The notes below the pieces were generated by a model that was not told the DNA's origin, did not search any database, and worked only from the letters and a program-made list of their open reading frames with translations. A stretch of DNA of 64,000 nt from Protea cynaroides (Eukaryota > Streptophyta > Magnoliopsida > Proteales > Proteaceae), in contig CM053276.1 of NCBI GenBank assembly GCA_028583415.1, positions 11,495,676 to 11,559,675 on the forward strand. The letters are read 5' to 3'. Of the stretch, positions 48,514 through 56,267 are shown piece by piece (within the stretch, counting starts at the first letter, position 1; each line of letters starts with the position of its first letter). The position numbers and the translations under genes are program-made.

Positions 48514-50210
48514 GGGGGGGTGTTAGATGTGTGCCATTTAGGTTTTACTTATTAAAATAGGCTCACCAGAGAAAAATATCTATCATGCTGAGACAGTGGA
48601 AACACAAATCAATGGAGAGAAGGTCATATAAACAATTAGAAAATTTCCAATTAGCAACAAGAAAAATTCACTACAAATGCCACCAGTGAGCTTAATGGGG
48701 CATCAACCCAATACAGTCAAATAAAACTTTAAATGCCACCACACTTAAATAGATATAAACAAGTATATAGAACATTATCACTCTCTCTCTCTCTCTTTTA
48801 ATGACCGAGAGAGGTGAATAAGAAGAAGAAAATTGTACCAAGACATAAAAACAACCAAGAGGACAATTTTATGTATGGTAGCTCACCAATTATAAATAGT
48901 AAATGAAATAGCCTCCTAGATTCGCTGTCCCATACATCACATCACAACTTTTCAAGTCCGCACATGTCATTAACTCTGAGAATCAAAACACAATTCGACC
49001 AACGTAGAACAGGACAATGGTAATAATACATGGAGTTTGAATCATGTTTATAGTTTCCACTTTCCCTCCTTACAAGTTAAAGGACACCAATCACACTGTT
49101 AATAAAGTAGCTAGAGAGGTGAACCCATGTACAAGCCTCTACTATTGAGGATGTTAGTTTGAAGTCAATTTATATTATGAACGTAGGCACTAGCAGAATG
49201 GAGCATGATCGAACTTATAAAATAGAAAGTACCCCATCCATGTGTTATAGAAACATAACATAATGTGGTCTATTCCAAGCTATCCTAGATTCAGCACCAA
49301 CCAAAACTTTCAGCAACATGATTTGCAATCAGTATTTAACCACTTCGATTGCTGTAGAGTTGCACTAAAAGATTTACGCATGGCACAAAGGAGATTTCAT
49401 ATACAAAGAGGAACAAAATGGGAACCAAAGAGCAATAGCTAGATCATCCTCTCCTGCATTAAATCAATCTCTCATTGAACCCTTCCCACTCTACCATGAA
49501 AAACACCACCATACTCATCAATGCGCGCTGTGGCAAGTAGCCCTCGTGAAAGAAACAGAGTTTGAGCCACCCGCACTAGAGACAAACTACAGGCAATGAA
49601 TGGAATTAAATGTTCGTAAATTTGAGGAATTCAAATTTGGCATATAAAAAATAGATTTTACCGGATTCAAGTCCATGAATTCTGCCATGTATTTTTACCA
49701 AAAAAAAGAAAGAATTCTGCCATGTCTTAACGTTGGACATGAATCCCCTAAGGGAAAACAATTAAGATACGCCACGAGTTTCAACCCAATTATGAAAAAA
49801 AAAAAAAAAAAAAAAGAGCACATTCACAGCCGTAAAATCAATTGTAGAAATCCCAATCAAAATGCGGTGAACTCATATTGGAAGATCATGAAGCAAAGAA
49901 GTTTCAGATCAAAGCCAGAAAATAAGCATGAGCGACCAAGTAAAAATTCCTGACGTACATCGTAGTCGTTTTTCTGGGCGCCGGGCACCTCAAGGGCCTC
50001 AACATCAAAGGAGTCAATCCGGGGACCCGTCCTGATCAGCCTCTGCTCCGCATTCTCTTCCTCTTCAGAATCTAAGCCCATCTGTTGAGGTAAATCCTCG
50101 TAATCATCTTCTGCATCCATATAGTCTTCATCCTGAATAACCCATCTCAATTCCGACGAACCCATGGCAACCGATCCCGTACTACTCCTCCCTGAACCTA
50201 CTTCCGCCAT
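9158..50210 (-). CDS. KUP7: KUP/HAK/KT potassium transporter, KUP7-like, complete, ten exons
   Basis: Exons 5' to 3' are 50210-49959, 46227-45999, 45885-45637, 45454-45404, 16925-16665, 15600-15548, 15258-15144, 14926-14672, 11269-10747 and 9695-9158 (stop). All junctions are GT/AG and phases close to 842 codons including the stop, near the Arabidopsis KUP7 length (858). The protein is a K+ uptake carrier of the K_trans family; in Arabidopsis KUP7 acts in root K+ uptake and xylem loading. Visible features are an acidic N-terminus with LIRTGPR and DSFDVEALEVPGA, the GDVGTSPLYTF motif (exon 2), WANDDGEGGTFALYSL (exons 2-3), twelve or so hydrophobic segments, and a cytosolic tail with an acidic patch and KDSWFIKKL near the end. 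The start at 50210 matches the family; an in-frame ATG at 50246 would add 12 codons. Intron 4 is 28,478 bp. Confidence 0.95.
10416..10574. mobile_element. 159-bp hAT-type MITE in KUP7 intron 9
   Basis: A perfect 8-bp TSD, ATCCCAAC (10408-10415 and 10575-10582), flanks termini CAAGGTTCTAAATCTCG and, inverted, CATGGTTCTCAATCTTGG. The inside is made of GAGAT/CTCGAG-like words with many short inverted repeats. It belongs to the family of 12067-12246 and 29917-30748. Confidence 0.88.
11365..11390. repeat. Two adjacent perfect palindromes in KUP7 intron 8
   Basis: CTTGACAGCTGTCAAG (16 bp, 11365-11380) is directly followed by the palindrome ATAAGCTTAT (11381-11390). They lie about 100 bp inside the intron, next to exon 9. 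I infer no function. Confidence 0.8.
12067..12246. mobile_element. 180-bp hAT-type MITE in KUP7 intron 8
   Basis: The TSD is 8 bp with one mismatch: GTGGTGCT (12059-12066) and GCGGTGCT (12247-12254). The right end reverse-complements to CAAGGTTCTAAATCTTGG, and the left end is CATACTTCTAAATCTCAG. The interior is rich in GAGATCTC words like its relatives at 10416 and 29917. Confidence 0.8.
12308..12359. repeat. (CA)n microsatellite
   Basis: An uninterrupted CA run of about 52 bp lies in KUP7 intron 8, between a MITE and a long-TIR element. Confidence 0.95.
12375..14217. mobile_element. 1.8-kb element with long inverted ends, non-autonomous
   Basis: Sequence at about 12378-12530 (ACTCCCCTATACTTACC, then AAACTTCTTTTCTGATTCCC, then CACCTCTCTTTCTCCCT) recurs inverted at about 14085-14215, giving arms of roughly 130-150 bp at moderate identity. 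A direct repeat of about 65 bp lies inside, near 12940 and 13910 (CAATTGCGCATGAAGAAG and CAATTGCTCATGAAGAAG). No transposase is recognisable. Long arms suggest a Mutator-like or fold-back type; no TSD could be fixed, so ends are approximate. Confidence 0.6.
14553..14620. repeat. Compound (CA)n(TA)n microsatellite
   Basis: A CA run (14553-14595) is followed directly by a TA run to about 14620, roughly 50 bp from KUP7 exon 8, on the donor side of intron 8. Confidence 0.95.
18323..20982. mobile_element. Rearranged LTR retrotransposon derivative with exact TSD
   Basis: It is bounded by TG (18323) and CA (20982) and by the TSD ATTAC (18318-18322 and 20983-20987), inserted into a MITE arm. A direct repeat of about 272 bp (18338-18610 and 19917-20188) shows only about five differences by eye. 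Between the copies the minus strand carries a tRNA-iMet primer site (TGGTATCAGAGCC, 19557-19545) and a typical gypsy pol end word, ATTCGAGGACGAA (about 18921-18933). The open frame 19404-18814 (-) has no clear domain. The order does not fit two simple LTRs, so the element is nested or recombined. Confidence 0.6.
20260..20314. repeat. (GA)n microsatellite
   Basis: A GA run of about 55 bp with one interruption (CGAG) lies inside the LTR-like sequence of the rearranged element. Confidence 0.93.
21528..22371. mobile_element. Second MITE-like left end and unassigned sequence
   Basis: GGGAAATTTACTCATACCACC at 21528 begins a stretch resembling the preceding MITE arm: it shares the layout TACCACCC, then AATGTTAAG, then GACAATTTTATCCTTG. 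I find no matching right end. From about 22135 to 22371 the minus strand reads as an extension joined directly to a LINE reverse-transcriptase frame; its origin is unknown to me. Confidence 0.4.
24475..25294. mobile_element. Solo-LTR-like insertion in LINE B
   Basis: The LINE endonuclease frame stops matching after HFYW (about 24475) and resumes at about 25295 (SQINFF). The insert shares its layout with the solo LTR 39569-40506: ACTTGGAGACCAAGTATTT, a TATAAATAAAAGGAG box, TTTCTGGTTGAGCCTC then GAGACTCAACC, CAAAGAGG, and the end TTGCCATCA. Its 5' part carries repeated GTTCACGTG words. The TSD could not be read with certainty. Confidence 0.6.
25516..26430. mobile_element. 0.9-kb insertion of unknown origin in LINE B
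   Basis: The LINE frame (KAFTDNVG) breaks at about 25516 and resumes at about 26431 (GMWNFEGG). The insert holds an 81-codon + strand frame (25903-26148) with PNEGRYGLGYILTQEDL and FPPYPRTLNGQF, which resembles part of a gypsy-type polyprotein. The rest, including a hydrophobic minus-strand frame at about 26220-26400, is unrecognised. No terminal repeats or TSD were found. Confidence 0.45.
27426..27617 (+). repeat. 5' LTR of Copia 1
   Basis: It starts CGTCATGAAAC, against TGTCGTGAAAT in the 3' LTR, so the terminal TG has decayed to CG. It ends TTCTTCACAACA. A TATAAATAAA box lies near 27563. Confidence 0.88.
27618..27630 (+). other. tRNA primer-binding site of Copia 1
   Basis: TGGTATCAAAGCC directly follows the LTR. 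It matches the initiator-Met tRNA complement TGGTATCAGAGCC with one G-to-A change. Confidence 0.88.
29917..30748. mobile_element. 832-bp hAT-type MITE in the Copia 1 integrase
   Basis: The TSD is GCTAAGAC (29909-29916) and GCTAGGAC (30749-30756), with one mismatch. Termini are CAAGGTTTAAAATCTGG and, inverted, CATGGTTTAAAATCTTGC. Comparison with Copia 2, which has GPARTSSISGHKW uninterrupted, confirms the insertion point. The ends carry GAGATCTCGGCGAGATCT-type words, as in 10416-10574. Confidence 0.9.
31936..32117. other. GC-richer ~180-bp insertion in the Copia 1 RT region
   Basis: Copia 2 reads WKAAMMEEMRALKKNN without a break at this point. Copia 1 reads WKAAMM, then about 180 bp ending near 32117, then EMRVLKKNN. 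The insert contains a short tandem repeat, with GCCATCACCTACAGAC twice (about 32028 and 32057), and is less AT-rich than its surroundings. It has no terminal repeats that I can see. Confidence 0.65.
32378..32497 (+). repeat. 60-bp in-frame tandem duplication in Copia 1 RT
   Basis: Copies at 32378-32437 and 32438-32497 both start AGCTTGATGTAAAGAATG and end ATGGACT, with three differences by eye. The period of 60 bp keeps the frame. The first copy carries a stop (TAG in AATGTAGATGG). Confidence 0.93.
33105..33721. mobile_element. hAT-type element with CATAGTTGTCAAGGCG terminus in Copia 1
   Basis: The left end CATAGTTGTCAAGGCGTCGC equals that of 3824-4590, and the right end CTTTGACAACTATA is its inverse with a decayed last base. 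The TSD is GTCTATAG (33097-33104) and GCCTATAG (33722-33729), one mismatch. Removing it restores the Copia sequence EAVY-RILYYLKAAPGK. An internal stretch with TTATGTCTTAAATGTTGATT and TATAAATATTAATAT is shared with the PAA1-intron copy. Confidence 0.87.
34271..34279 (+). other. Polypurine tract of Copia 1
   Basis: GAGGGGGAG lies directly before the 3' LTR, after the end of the RNase H frame (APT, then stop at about 34272). Confidence 0.85.
34280..34470 (+). repeat. 3' LTR of Copia 1
   Basis: It starts TGTCGTGAAATAGCGC and ends TTCTTCACAACA. It contains ATTTCATTATAAATAAA, as does the 5' copy. Confidence 0.9.
34544..34750 (-). repeat. 3' LTR of Copia 2
   Basis: On the minus strand it starts TGTTGTTGAGTTATGTAATT and ends CTCAATGCAACA. 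About 16 differences from the 5' LTR are seen by eye. Confidence 0.9.
34751..34762 (-). other. Polypurine tract of Copia 2
   Basis: On the minus strand CTTGAGGGGGAG directly precedes the 3' LTR, the same tract as in Copia 1. Confidence 0.85.
34763..39168 (-). pseudogene. Copia 2 gag-pol polyprotein, disrupted by point lesions
   Basis: Read from 39168 downward: gag with LDGTNYLMW and ARGLLGYINGKK, an intact zinc knuckle (CEHCGKEQHTKETC, about 38400), protease MDTGATDHM (about 38070), integrase (WHRSLGHPS, TPSQNGVAERK), RT (CKPVGCK start region, YVDDIIV about 35703, RLIYLSHIRP) and a RNase H part toward 34763. Stops or shifts near 38940, 38700, 38520, 37550, 37330, 36150 and 35770 break it into pieces, but no large insertion lies in the coding region. 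Confidence 0.88.
39569..40506. mobile_element. Solo LTR (938 bp) in the Copia 2 leader
   Basis: It begins TGATGCAGATCTGG, ends CTCTTTGCCATCA and is flanked by the TSD GGGCG (39564-39568 and 40507-40511). It has a TATAAATAAAATAGAG box near 39993. No internal region or second LTR is present, so it probably arose by LTR-LTR recombination. It is related to the insertion at 24475-25294. Confidence 0.85.
40872..40884 (-). other. tRNA primer-binding site of Copia 2
   Basis: TGGTATCAGAGCC on the minus strand directly follows the 5' LTR and is a perfect initiator-Met tRNA complement. Confidence 0.92.
40885..41089 (-). repeat. 5' LTR of Copia 2
   Basis: On the minus strand it starts TGTTGTTGAGTTATGTAATT and ends CTCTATTCAACA, next to the primer site. 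Confidence 0.9.
44103..44483 (+). pseudogene. Possible LINE (L1-type) C-terminal remnant
   Basis: A 126-codon frame contains KDIFISWPYNPFSKKAMFLWK followed by a Tyr/Leu-rich stretch and ends with KDLPREIAHLM. The first part resembles the region after the reverse transcriptase in plant L1-type LINEs. No RT domain or tail is visible near it, and I hold the assignment only loosely. Confidence 0.3.
44497..44532. repeat. (CA)n microsatellite
   Basis: A CA run of about 36 bp, slightly interrupted, lies in KUP7 intron 4. Confidence 0.9.
46228..49958 (-). other. KUP7 intron 1 (3.7 kb), no gene seen
   Basis: It lies between exon 1 (ends GAT|GTACGT) and exon 2 (CAG|GACATC). It holds AT-rich sequence, a T30 run followed by G8 (48483-48520), a CTCTCT tract (48780-48796) and a 47100-48480 stretch with LTR-like words such as GTTCACGTGAACAGTAAC, also seen at 24475-25294. 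No coding frame of interest was found. Confidence 0.6.
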
Positions 50211-50812
50211 TGATTCAGCTTTTGAAACTTTCACCCAACAAAACACTTCATCAGAAACTTTAAAACCCTAAACAATCCTACTCAATACGAGTCTGAAATG
50301 ACAAAACTTTCAAGAAATAAGAGATCAACCATTAACGAAATCAACATCCATTTGAAACCCAACCACCCACCCCCCAGAAAAAAAAAACATTTTCCTGAAC
50401 AAAACAAGTCAAAACCGAAAAGATGGAATTAACAAACTGAATGTTGCATTAATTAATTAAAGCTAAGAGCAACCAATCCACGTTTTGTTCCTTTTTTTTA
50501 AATGCTTCCTTCAGTTCGTTGTGGAAGTTATATTTTGTTGCTTTGCTTTCTCCATTAGTGACTTATTTGAACCTATCAGACATTAGAGATCAGTAAAACA
50601 AGAATATTTAGAAAAGAAGATTCCAATTTCAAACGAATAATGAACAGTTGCACGAGCTCCGATAGAGAGAAGAGAGAGAAGTGAAAGAAAGAGAGAGAGA
50701 ATGTCCATACATGTTTGTCGGAGATATCGCAATTATCAAATCTGGAAAGATTCTGACAGAAATTACAAGCAGAAAAACGCGAAAACTGTACGCGTGACGA
50801 ATATTACCATCA
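50211..50812 (-). promoter_or_regulatory. KUP7 5' leader and proximal upstream region
   Basis: It directly precedes the KUP7 start. On the minus strand it is pyrimidine-rich, with CT-repeat stretches (50660-50700), as is common in plant 5' UTRs and core promoters. No convincing TATA box position could be fixed. An in-frame ATG at 50246 lies in this leader. Confidence 0.4.
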
Positions 50813-51070
50813 CCGTAATGGGCATCCGGAGGGATTCAAATCGTCACTTCCCTGAGATTCGGGAGGGGTGCGGTGACTCCATTGGATGGTCGTCACATAG
50901 AGATCGGATAAATCCGATCCTTTCGATCGAGTTGACAAACTGAACCGACAATGGAGTATCGACTCGAACGGAGGGATCGGATTCATCTGACCTCCACGTG
51001 GCGACCATTTAGTGGGGTCGCCACCCCTCCTCCCGAATCTCAGGGAGAAGACGATGTGGATCCATTACGG
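50813..51070. repeat. Fold-back repeat 1 upstream of KUP7
   Basis: The left arm (50813 to about 50936) and right arm (about 50956-51070) are imperfect inverted copies: CCGTAATGG pairs with CCATTACGG, CCTGAGATTCGGGAGG pairs with CCTCCCGAATCTCAGG, and GATCGGATAAATCCGATC resembles the inverse of GGATCGGATTCATCTGACC. A CACGTG G-box lies at 50995-51000. It is related to fold-back repeat 2. Confidence 0.8.
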
Positions 51071-51311
51071 GAAGGTAGGATTTCCCAAAATAATTTATCT
51101 GCATTTGTATCCTCCATGGGATTTCTGTCGCGGTTCATATCTAGGAGATCCCATATTTTAGAGATAAATCTAACATCACATACATCATATCGACAGTGAT
51201 AGAATCCCATGAAAAGTATATATACATGCAAGTGATCCCAACTCAGGATTTATCCACTAAGATGGTTGGATTGGAAACAATGATCCTTTATATTCCATTC
51301 ATGTCGAGTGA

Positions 51312-51585
51312 GTCCCATACTTTATAAGGATTTACATCGTCTCCTCCCAGTGGTTCTGGGAGGACAATGGCAACCTATCTCGGATGGTTGCCACGTGGCT
51401 CTCGGTGAATCCGAGACTCACGTTCGAGCCGATACCTTCTGTCGGCTTGGCTTGTTGGTTGGGTGTCGACTTGAGCGTGGGTCTCGGATTCACCGAGAGT
51501 CACGTGGCAATCATCCGGGATAGATTGTCACTATCCTCCCAGACCACTGGGAGAAGAGAATGCGAATCCACTTTAGAAATGGGTC
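51312..51585. repeat. Fold-back repeat 2 upstream of KUP7
   Basis: The arms pair over about 110 bp around a spacer centred near 51450. Matches include CTCCCAGTGG with CCACTGGGAG and CTCTCGGTGAATCCGAGA with TCTCGGATTCACCGAGAG. CACGTG occurs in both arms (51392-51397 and 51501-51506). A direct repeat of about 86 bp follows both fold-backs (51197-51283 and about 51603-51688), so the two units arose by tandem duplication of a larger block. Confidence 0.82.
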
Positions 51586-53759
51586 TTATATCACATCGCT
51601 GATGATGGAATCCCATAAAAAATACATATACATGCAGGTGATCCCAACTTAAATTTACTTGCTAAGAGGGTTGGATTGGAAACAACGTTCCTTAGTCCTT
51701 GCTGCCATATTCCACTAGGCACTGGTCGTATCAAATCCGTATCAGATTCGTATCAACTTGATATGTTGAGATATCAACCTTTTTGCCCATGTGTCGATCT
51801 AAAGTACCGAGTCATCCGATTTGTCACTGCCGATAAGACTAATCTGATAAAGACACCTAAAACTTTGCTTTTAGTTTTTTGTCCTAATGATAATTTAGGA
51901 TTTTGTTCAATTTAATAATGGAATAGTCAGATTTAATTATGCAATCAAATTATAAATAATATCAATTTTTAAATATACTTGACACTCAAATGAATCTAAA
52001 ATATCACATTTTTAAATCCCCAATATCAAATCAAAATCAAATCACAAATTATTCAAATAGAAATCTTACATGTCCATGTTAACATCAGTCTTAGTCGTGC
52101 CTGACAGTTTGGCCAGCAGTTCATATGTACCTTCGACTGACTATACCTGTGGCCCATACTAACCACATAATCGCATAAATCGGGTCATTTCGGAGTTAAA
52201 TGAAAACCATTCCACTTGTATCAAAAATAAAAAAAAAAAAAAAAGAGCACTTAACACCCCCACGTGGTTGACCCCAAAGTAGTAAGAGAAATTAAACTTA
52301 TAACCTTCCACTTATTGAGGAGTAAGTTCCTTACCAATTAAGCTACCTTTAAGAATTAACTCTTCTATAAAATTCACGTGTACCTTAGCATGGAATTTGA
52401 TTTGGTTAAAAGCTCTAAAAATCCCTTGACATGTGATTAGTTAAAAGTCCTTTGACATGTGATTAGTTTCTACAATATTCCTAAACATAGCTTTGTCGTG
52501 AGGAGACGATTGATTTTTCATGTCCTTACATAGGAGTTCATTTTCAAGGAAAAAATTACGACAGAGTTGACCTGCACCGTGTTTCCTAAACCAGATCGAT
52601 CCATACCATTTACTAAATATGTCGGGCTTAGGCCTAGACCGATTATTAATTGGTCGTTCATACTGTAAGGGTGCAGCCCATCAGTTGCCTATTGCACTGA
52701 TCGATTTATAAACCAAAACCAAGACCAACAAATTAAATAACCAATAAGCTAAATCCCTAAAGCCTAAAGCCTACACCCTAAATGACTAAATGTCTCTCTT
52801 TTATCCGCTTCATTTCCCTCTTCATTTAGACTATACTCCTTTAATAATGACCAATTACATCGGAACATGGGTCAAGGGTTGTATTTTTTTTCCATTGTTG
52901 GACTAGTTGGCAGGATTAGAACAATTAACATAAGATCGAATAGCATAATTGGTTATGAACCGGTTGGTTTACATCATTGAAGTCCGTTAATAAACCCTAT
53001 TAGGGATCAAGACCGATCGGACCAAATATAAACTATAAACATGTCTATGTCTTACAAATAAGGATCGATTAATTAATCATATAAATTGATGATGACCGAT
53101 TAAGTCCGATCAGTCCAATCAAAATCAACCGATTGATATTCCAACTGATGATATTGTTATTCATCATATTTAATTAAAAAGAAATATAAAAAAGATGGAC
53201 TTCCTCAACGTGGTTGATTGTACAAATCTGAGAAATAATCACATTTGAGATGAGAAAGAGACCTCTTGTCCTGTCATTCAACCTAGCCCCCTTGACTTAT
53301 GATGTGTCATGCTTTTGATAACTATTTTTTATTCAATTGTTTGGGTTTTCCCTTTTGTTTGCTAGCCTGTTGGTTGATCTATTATATTCAAACTATCTTC
53401 TTTATTATTATATAAGTATTAACAAAAAAGTATTAACCAAGTTTAAACAATTTAACGTGGATATATATATTTTTATTTAATATTAAGCAATATAATATTT
53501 GGACCTATGGATACCGTAGGTCCTAAAATCTAAATATAAAAAAGAGGTCAACCATTCAACATTTGACAAAGGCTGCTCTGAATAAACCGACACTAGTTGA
53601 ATCACCCATTTTGTATGGAAAATAAACACATAAAAAAAGAGGTGGTAGAATAGTTTTATTTTATTATTTTTATAAGGGCCCATAAGAGGATTTTTTTTTT
53701 TTAGTGATGGAATTAAAGATATAAATGGATAGTAGAAAATCTAGATCCCTTTAAATTTA

Positions 53760-53791
<32 letters not shown>

Positions 53792-53825
53792 ATGTTGAAG
53801 AAAAAAAAAAAAAAAGGGGGGGGGG

Positions 53826-53911
<86 letters not shown>

Positions 53912-54229
53912 TCTCCCAAGACTGCCTCCTTCCCCCCCACCCCACCTACCCCCCTGACCTTTTTTTTTCCTCCCCCCTCCTCCCTCCCTAGCCTTTTTTT
54001 TTTTTTCTATTCTCTTTCTCCTTTCTTTGGTTTTTTTCCCCACCGTCCGGATCCTTTTTTTTTTTTTGCCTTTTTTTCTCTAATCTCCTTCTCCTTCCAT
54101 CTCCATTATTTTATTTTTTTATTTTCCCCCCTCTCTCTCTCCTTAGCTCAAGATTTTTCAAAGATTTCATTGTATGAAATGGGATGAAATGGCGGTTTCT
54201 TTCTATCTTTATTTTGGGGGGGGGGGGGG
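53760..54229. repeat. Homopolymer block: T24, A15, G9, T81, pyrimidine tract, G14
   Basis: Consecutive runs are T (about 53760-53784), A (53801-53815), G (53816-53825), T (53829-53909), a C/T-only-like tract (53910-54170) and G (54216-54229). Natural runs of this length are rare, so base-calling or assembly error is possible. Confidence 0.85.
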
Positions 54230-55257
54230 TAAAAAAATTTGATTCGGAAGTGAAATGAACTCGAAGTTTAGTGGATAGATGTGCTTTGATTCGGATCGGA
54301 TATCAGTCAAACGGACCGGATTATAGCCTAGTGTTAAAATGCATATAACCTTAGGTTTTATAATAGTAAAATGTATATAGCTATAATGTTTAATAGCCAT
54401 TTAAGGTTTCATCTCTTATTTTCTTAAGGCTCCTATATAAAATGATGGAAAAAGAAAATCTTCATGTAAAATAAGGTTTTCAATTGTTTGTTTTGATGTA
54501 AATGTAAAGAAACGCATTGGAAAAGTAGGTAAATTTTATATGGAAAATATTTTCATGTAAAATATCATTTGCAAGGAAAATTTTACAACGATCAAACGAG
54601 GCCTAAGGTATACGATACATTTGTTTTAAACTAGGGTTTTCTCTCATTTTCCTTGCAATTTGTATTCTAATTCCATTTTCATGATTCAAATTGGATTTTA
54701 ACTGGAAATCATTGAATTTGAATTTTACACATCTGGTAGATTTCGGATATGATAGTTGGTAAATGGATTTGAATTCGAATAATGGTGTATCTAATTCGAA
54801 TTTGATCAATTTATATCCCCATGTAGAATGATTGTTTTGCCATGCATTACAAAATGGCCCACCCAATTTGTATCATGTGGGATGTGATTAGAAAGCTCTA
54901 ATACATGGATAGATAGAATCCACTTGGATTAGTTACAAGTAAAAAATTGGCTGTCAAATTCAATTATATGACCCACTTGTACCACTTGTACGATTGTTCT
55001 GATGTATTTTCTACTGTTTATATTTTATTGTATTTATATTTTCAAATCTCATTTTTTAATATGGTAAGAAAATCTGAGTTTAGATAACTTGCATGTACAT
55101 GTATTCTCTATAAGATTTCATCATCGTTGATGTAATGTGAGACCCACCTCTAGAGTGTGAAACCCACTAAATATGCCAACAGATCTCCCTTCAATCTTAC
55201 TTCTACAGGATATGATGATACTACCCTACCTTTCAAGCTTCTTTCTAACCTTAATTT

Positions 55258-55260
<3 letters not shown>

Positions 55261-55316
<56 letters not shown>

Positions 55317-55420
55317 CTTGGATAAATTAAGGTTAGTATGACAACATACTAACCTTAATTTGGATATATATATATATATAGTAACTATATAGTATATATA
55401 GTTACTATATATATATATAT
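55261..55420. repeat. (TA)n microsatellite and 17-bp-arm hairpin
   Basis: A TA run (55261-55312) is followed by AAATTAAGGTTAGTATG (55324-55340), loop ACAA and its exact inverse (55345-55361), then more TA runs and TAGTTACTATA palindromes. The word ACCTTAATTTGGATATA occurs on both sides of the hairpin. Confidence 0.9.
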
Positions 55421-56267
55421 ATAGTTATAAAATTCGGGTTAAACTGACATTTTATAGGGATTAAACAGAAATTTTGTAGATAGATGATCCATCCACCACC
55501 AAATTTAGTTGTGATATCGACTGCCATGACAAATTTAGTACTTTGTGTCTAGTCCGACACCTGTAACCTACCTACTAGATCTAATGGATTTTTTTTTTTA
55601 AATTTAAATCTAATGGATATAATTTAAATGCTTTGTGTTTAGGTCCTATCCATTGGGCCCAATGAATTCCTTTTCTTTTTTCTTTTTTAAATTAAATCCA
55701 TTAGATGTGGTTACTACCTTGGGAACTTCGCTGCATTCACATCCCAATGAGCATAAAATTACAAATTTTCTTGGGACGTGGTTTCTTATCTGGTTGCATA
55801 GATTCTGTACTAGCACAAGTCCAATGGAGACAGTCACAAGTATTTAAGGTGCAGGGTAGGGGGGGGTCCATTTCACAGTTGTTGTCAGAGACAAATCCTT
55901 TGTTTTGCCACAGGATCTGTTTGTTTTCATGTAAAATTTTACATGAAAATTTTGTAAGTAAAAGATAGTAATCTGAGGGAAAAAGAAGTTCAGTTTTTCT
56001 TTTACTAGAAAGCAAACATTAAAAAAAAATTAACAAATAAAATGTTACATGTAAAAAATTCACAATGAAACCATGGAGAAGCAGCAACAATTAAGTAATG
56101 GCGATGTACATGAATTTCCACTTTCTGTATTTAATGGATAGAAGTACATCGCTTCAGATTTCAATAGCTAAATCCCTCAATCAGAATTTAGTGAATGTTA
56201 GACCTAACTCAGATCAGACCAAGGTAAGAAAATACAATCCTAACCTGACATGGAGAGGGCTGAACAT

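Larger units (their letters stand above)
51689..56267. other. Intergenic region, no gene supported
   Basis: AT-rich sequence lies between the KUP7 upstream repeats and the 3' end of the nucleotide-sugar transporter. Frames of up to 131 codons here come from homopolymers (53757-54187) or are random. It includes homopolymers, a TA microsatellite and short palindromes listed separately, among them an 18-bp palindrome CATGTAAAATTTTACATG at 55928-55945. Confidence 0.6.

Noticed and set aside
50211..50246. ATG at 50246 as the KUP7 start
   Set aside because: The 12 extra residues lack the acidic family N-terminus, whereas the ATG at 50210 begins M-A-E as in KUP7 relatives; kept only as an alternative.
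53757..54187. Poly-Lys and poly-Phe frames of up to 131 codons
   Set aside because: They are translations of homopolymer runs, with no coding evidence.
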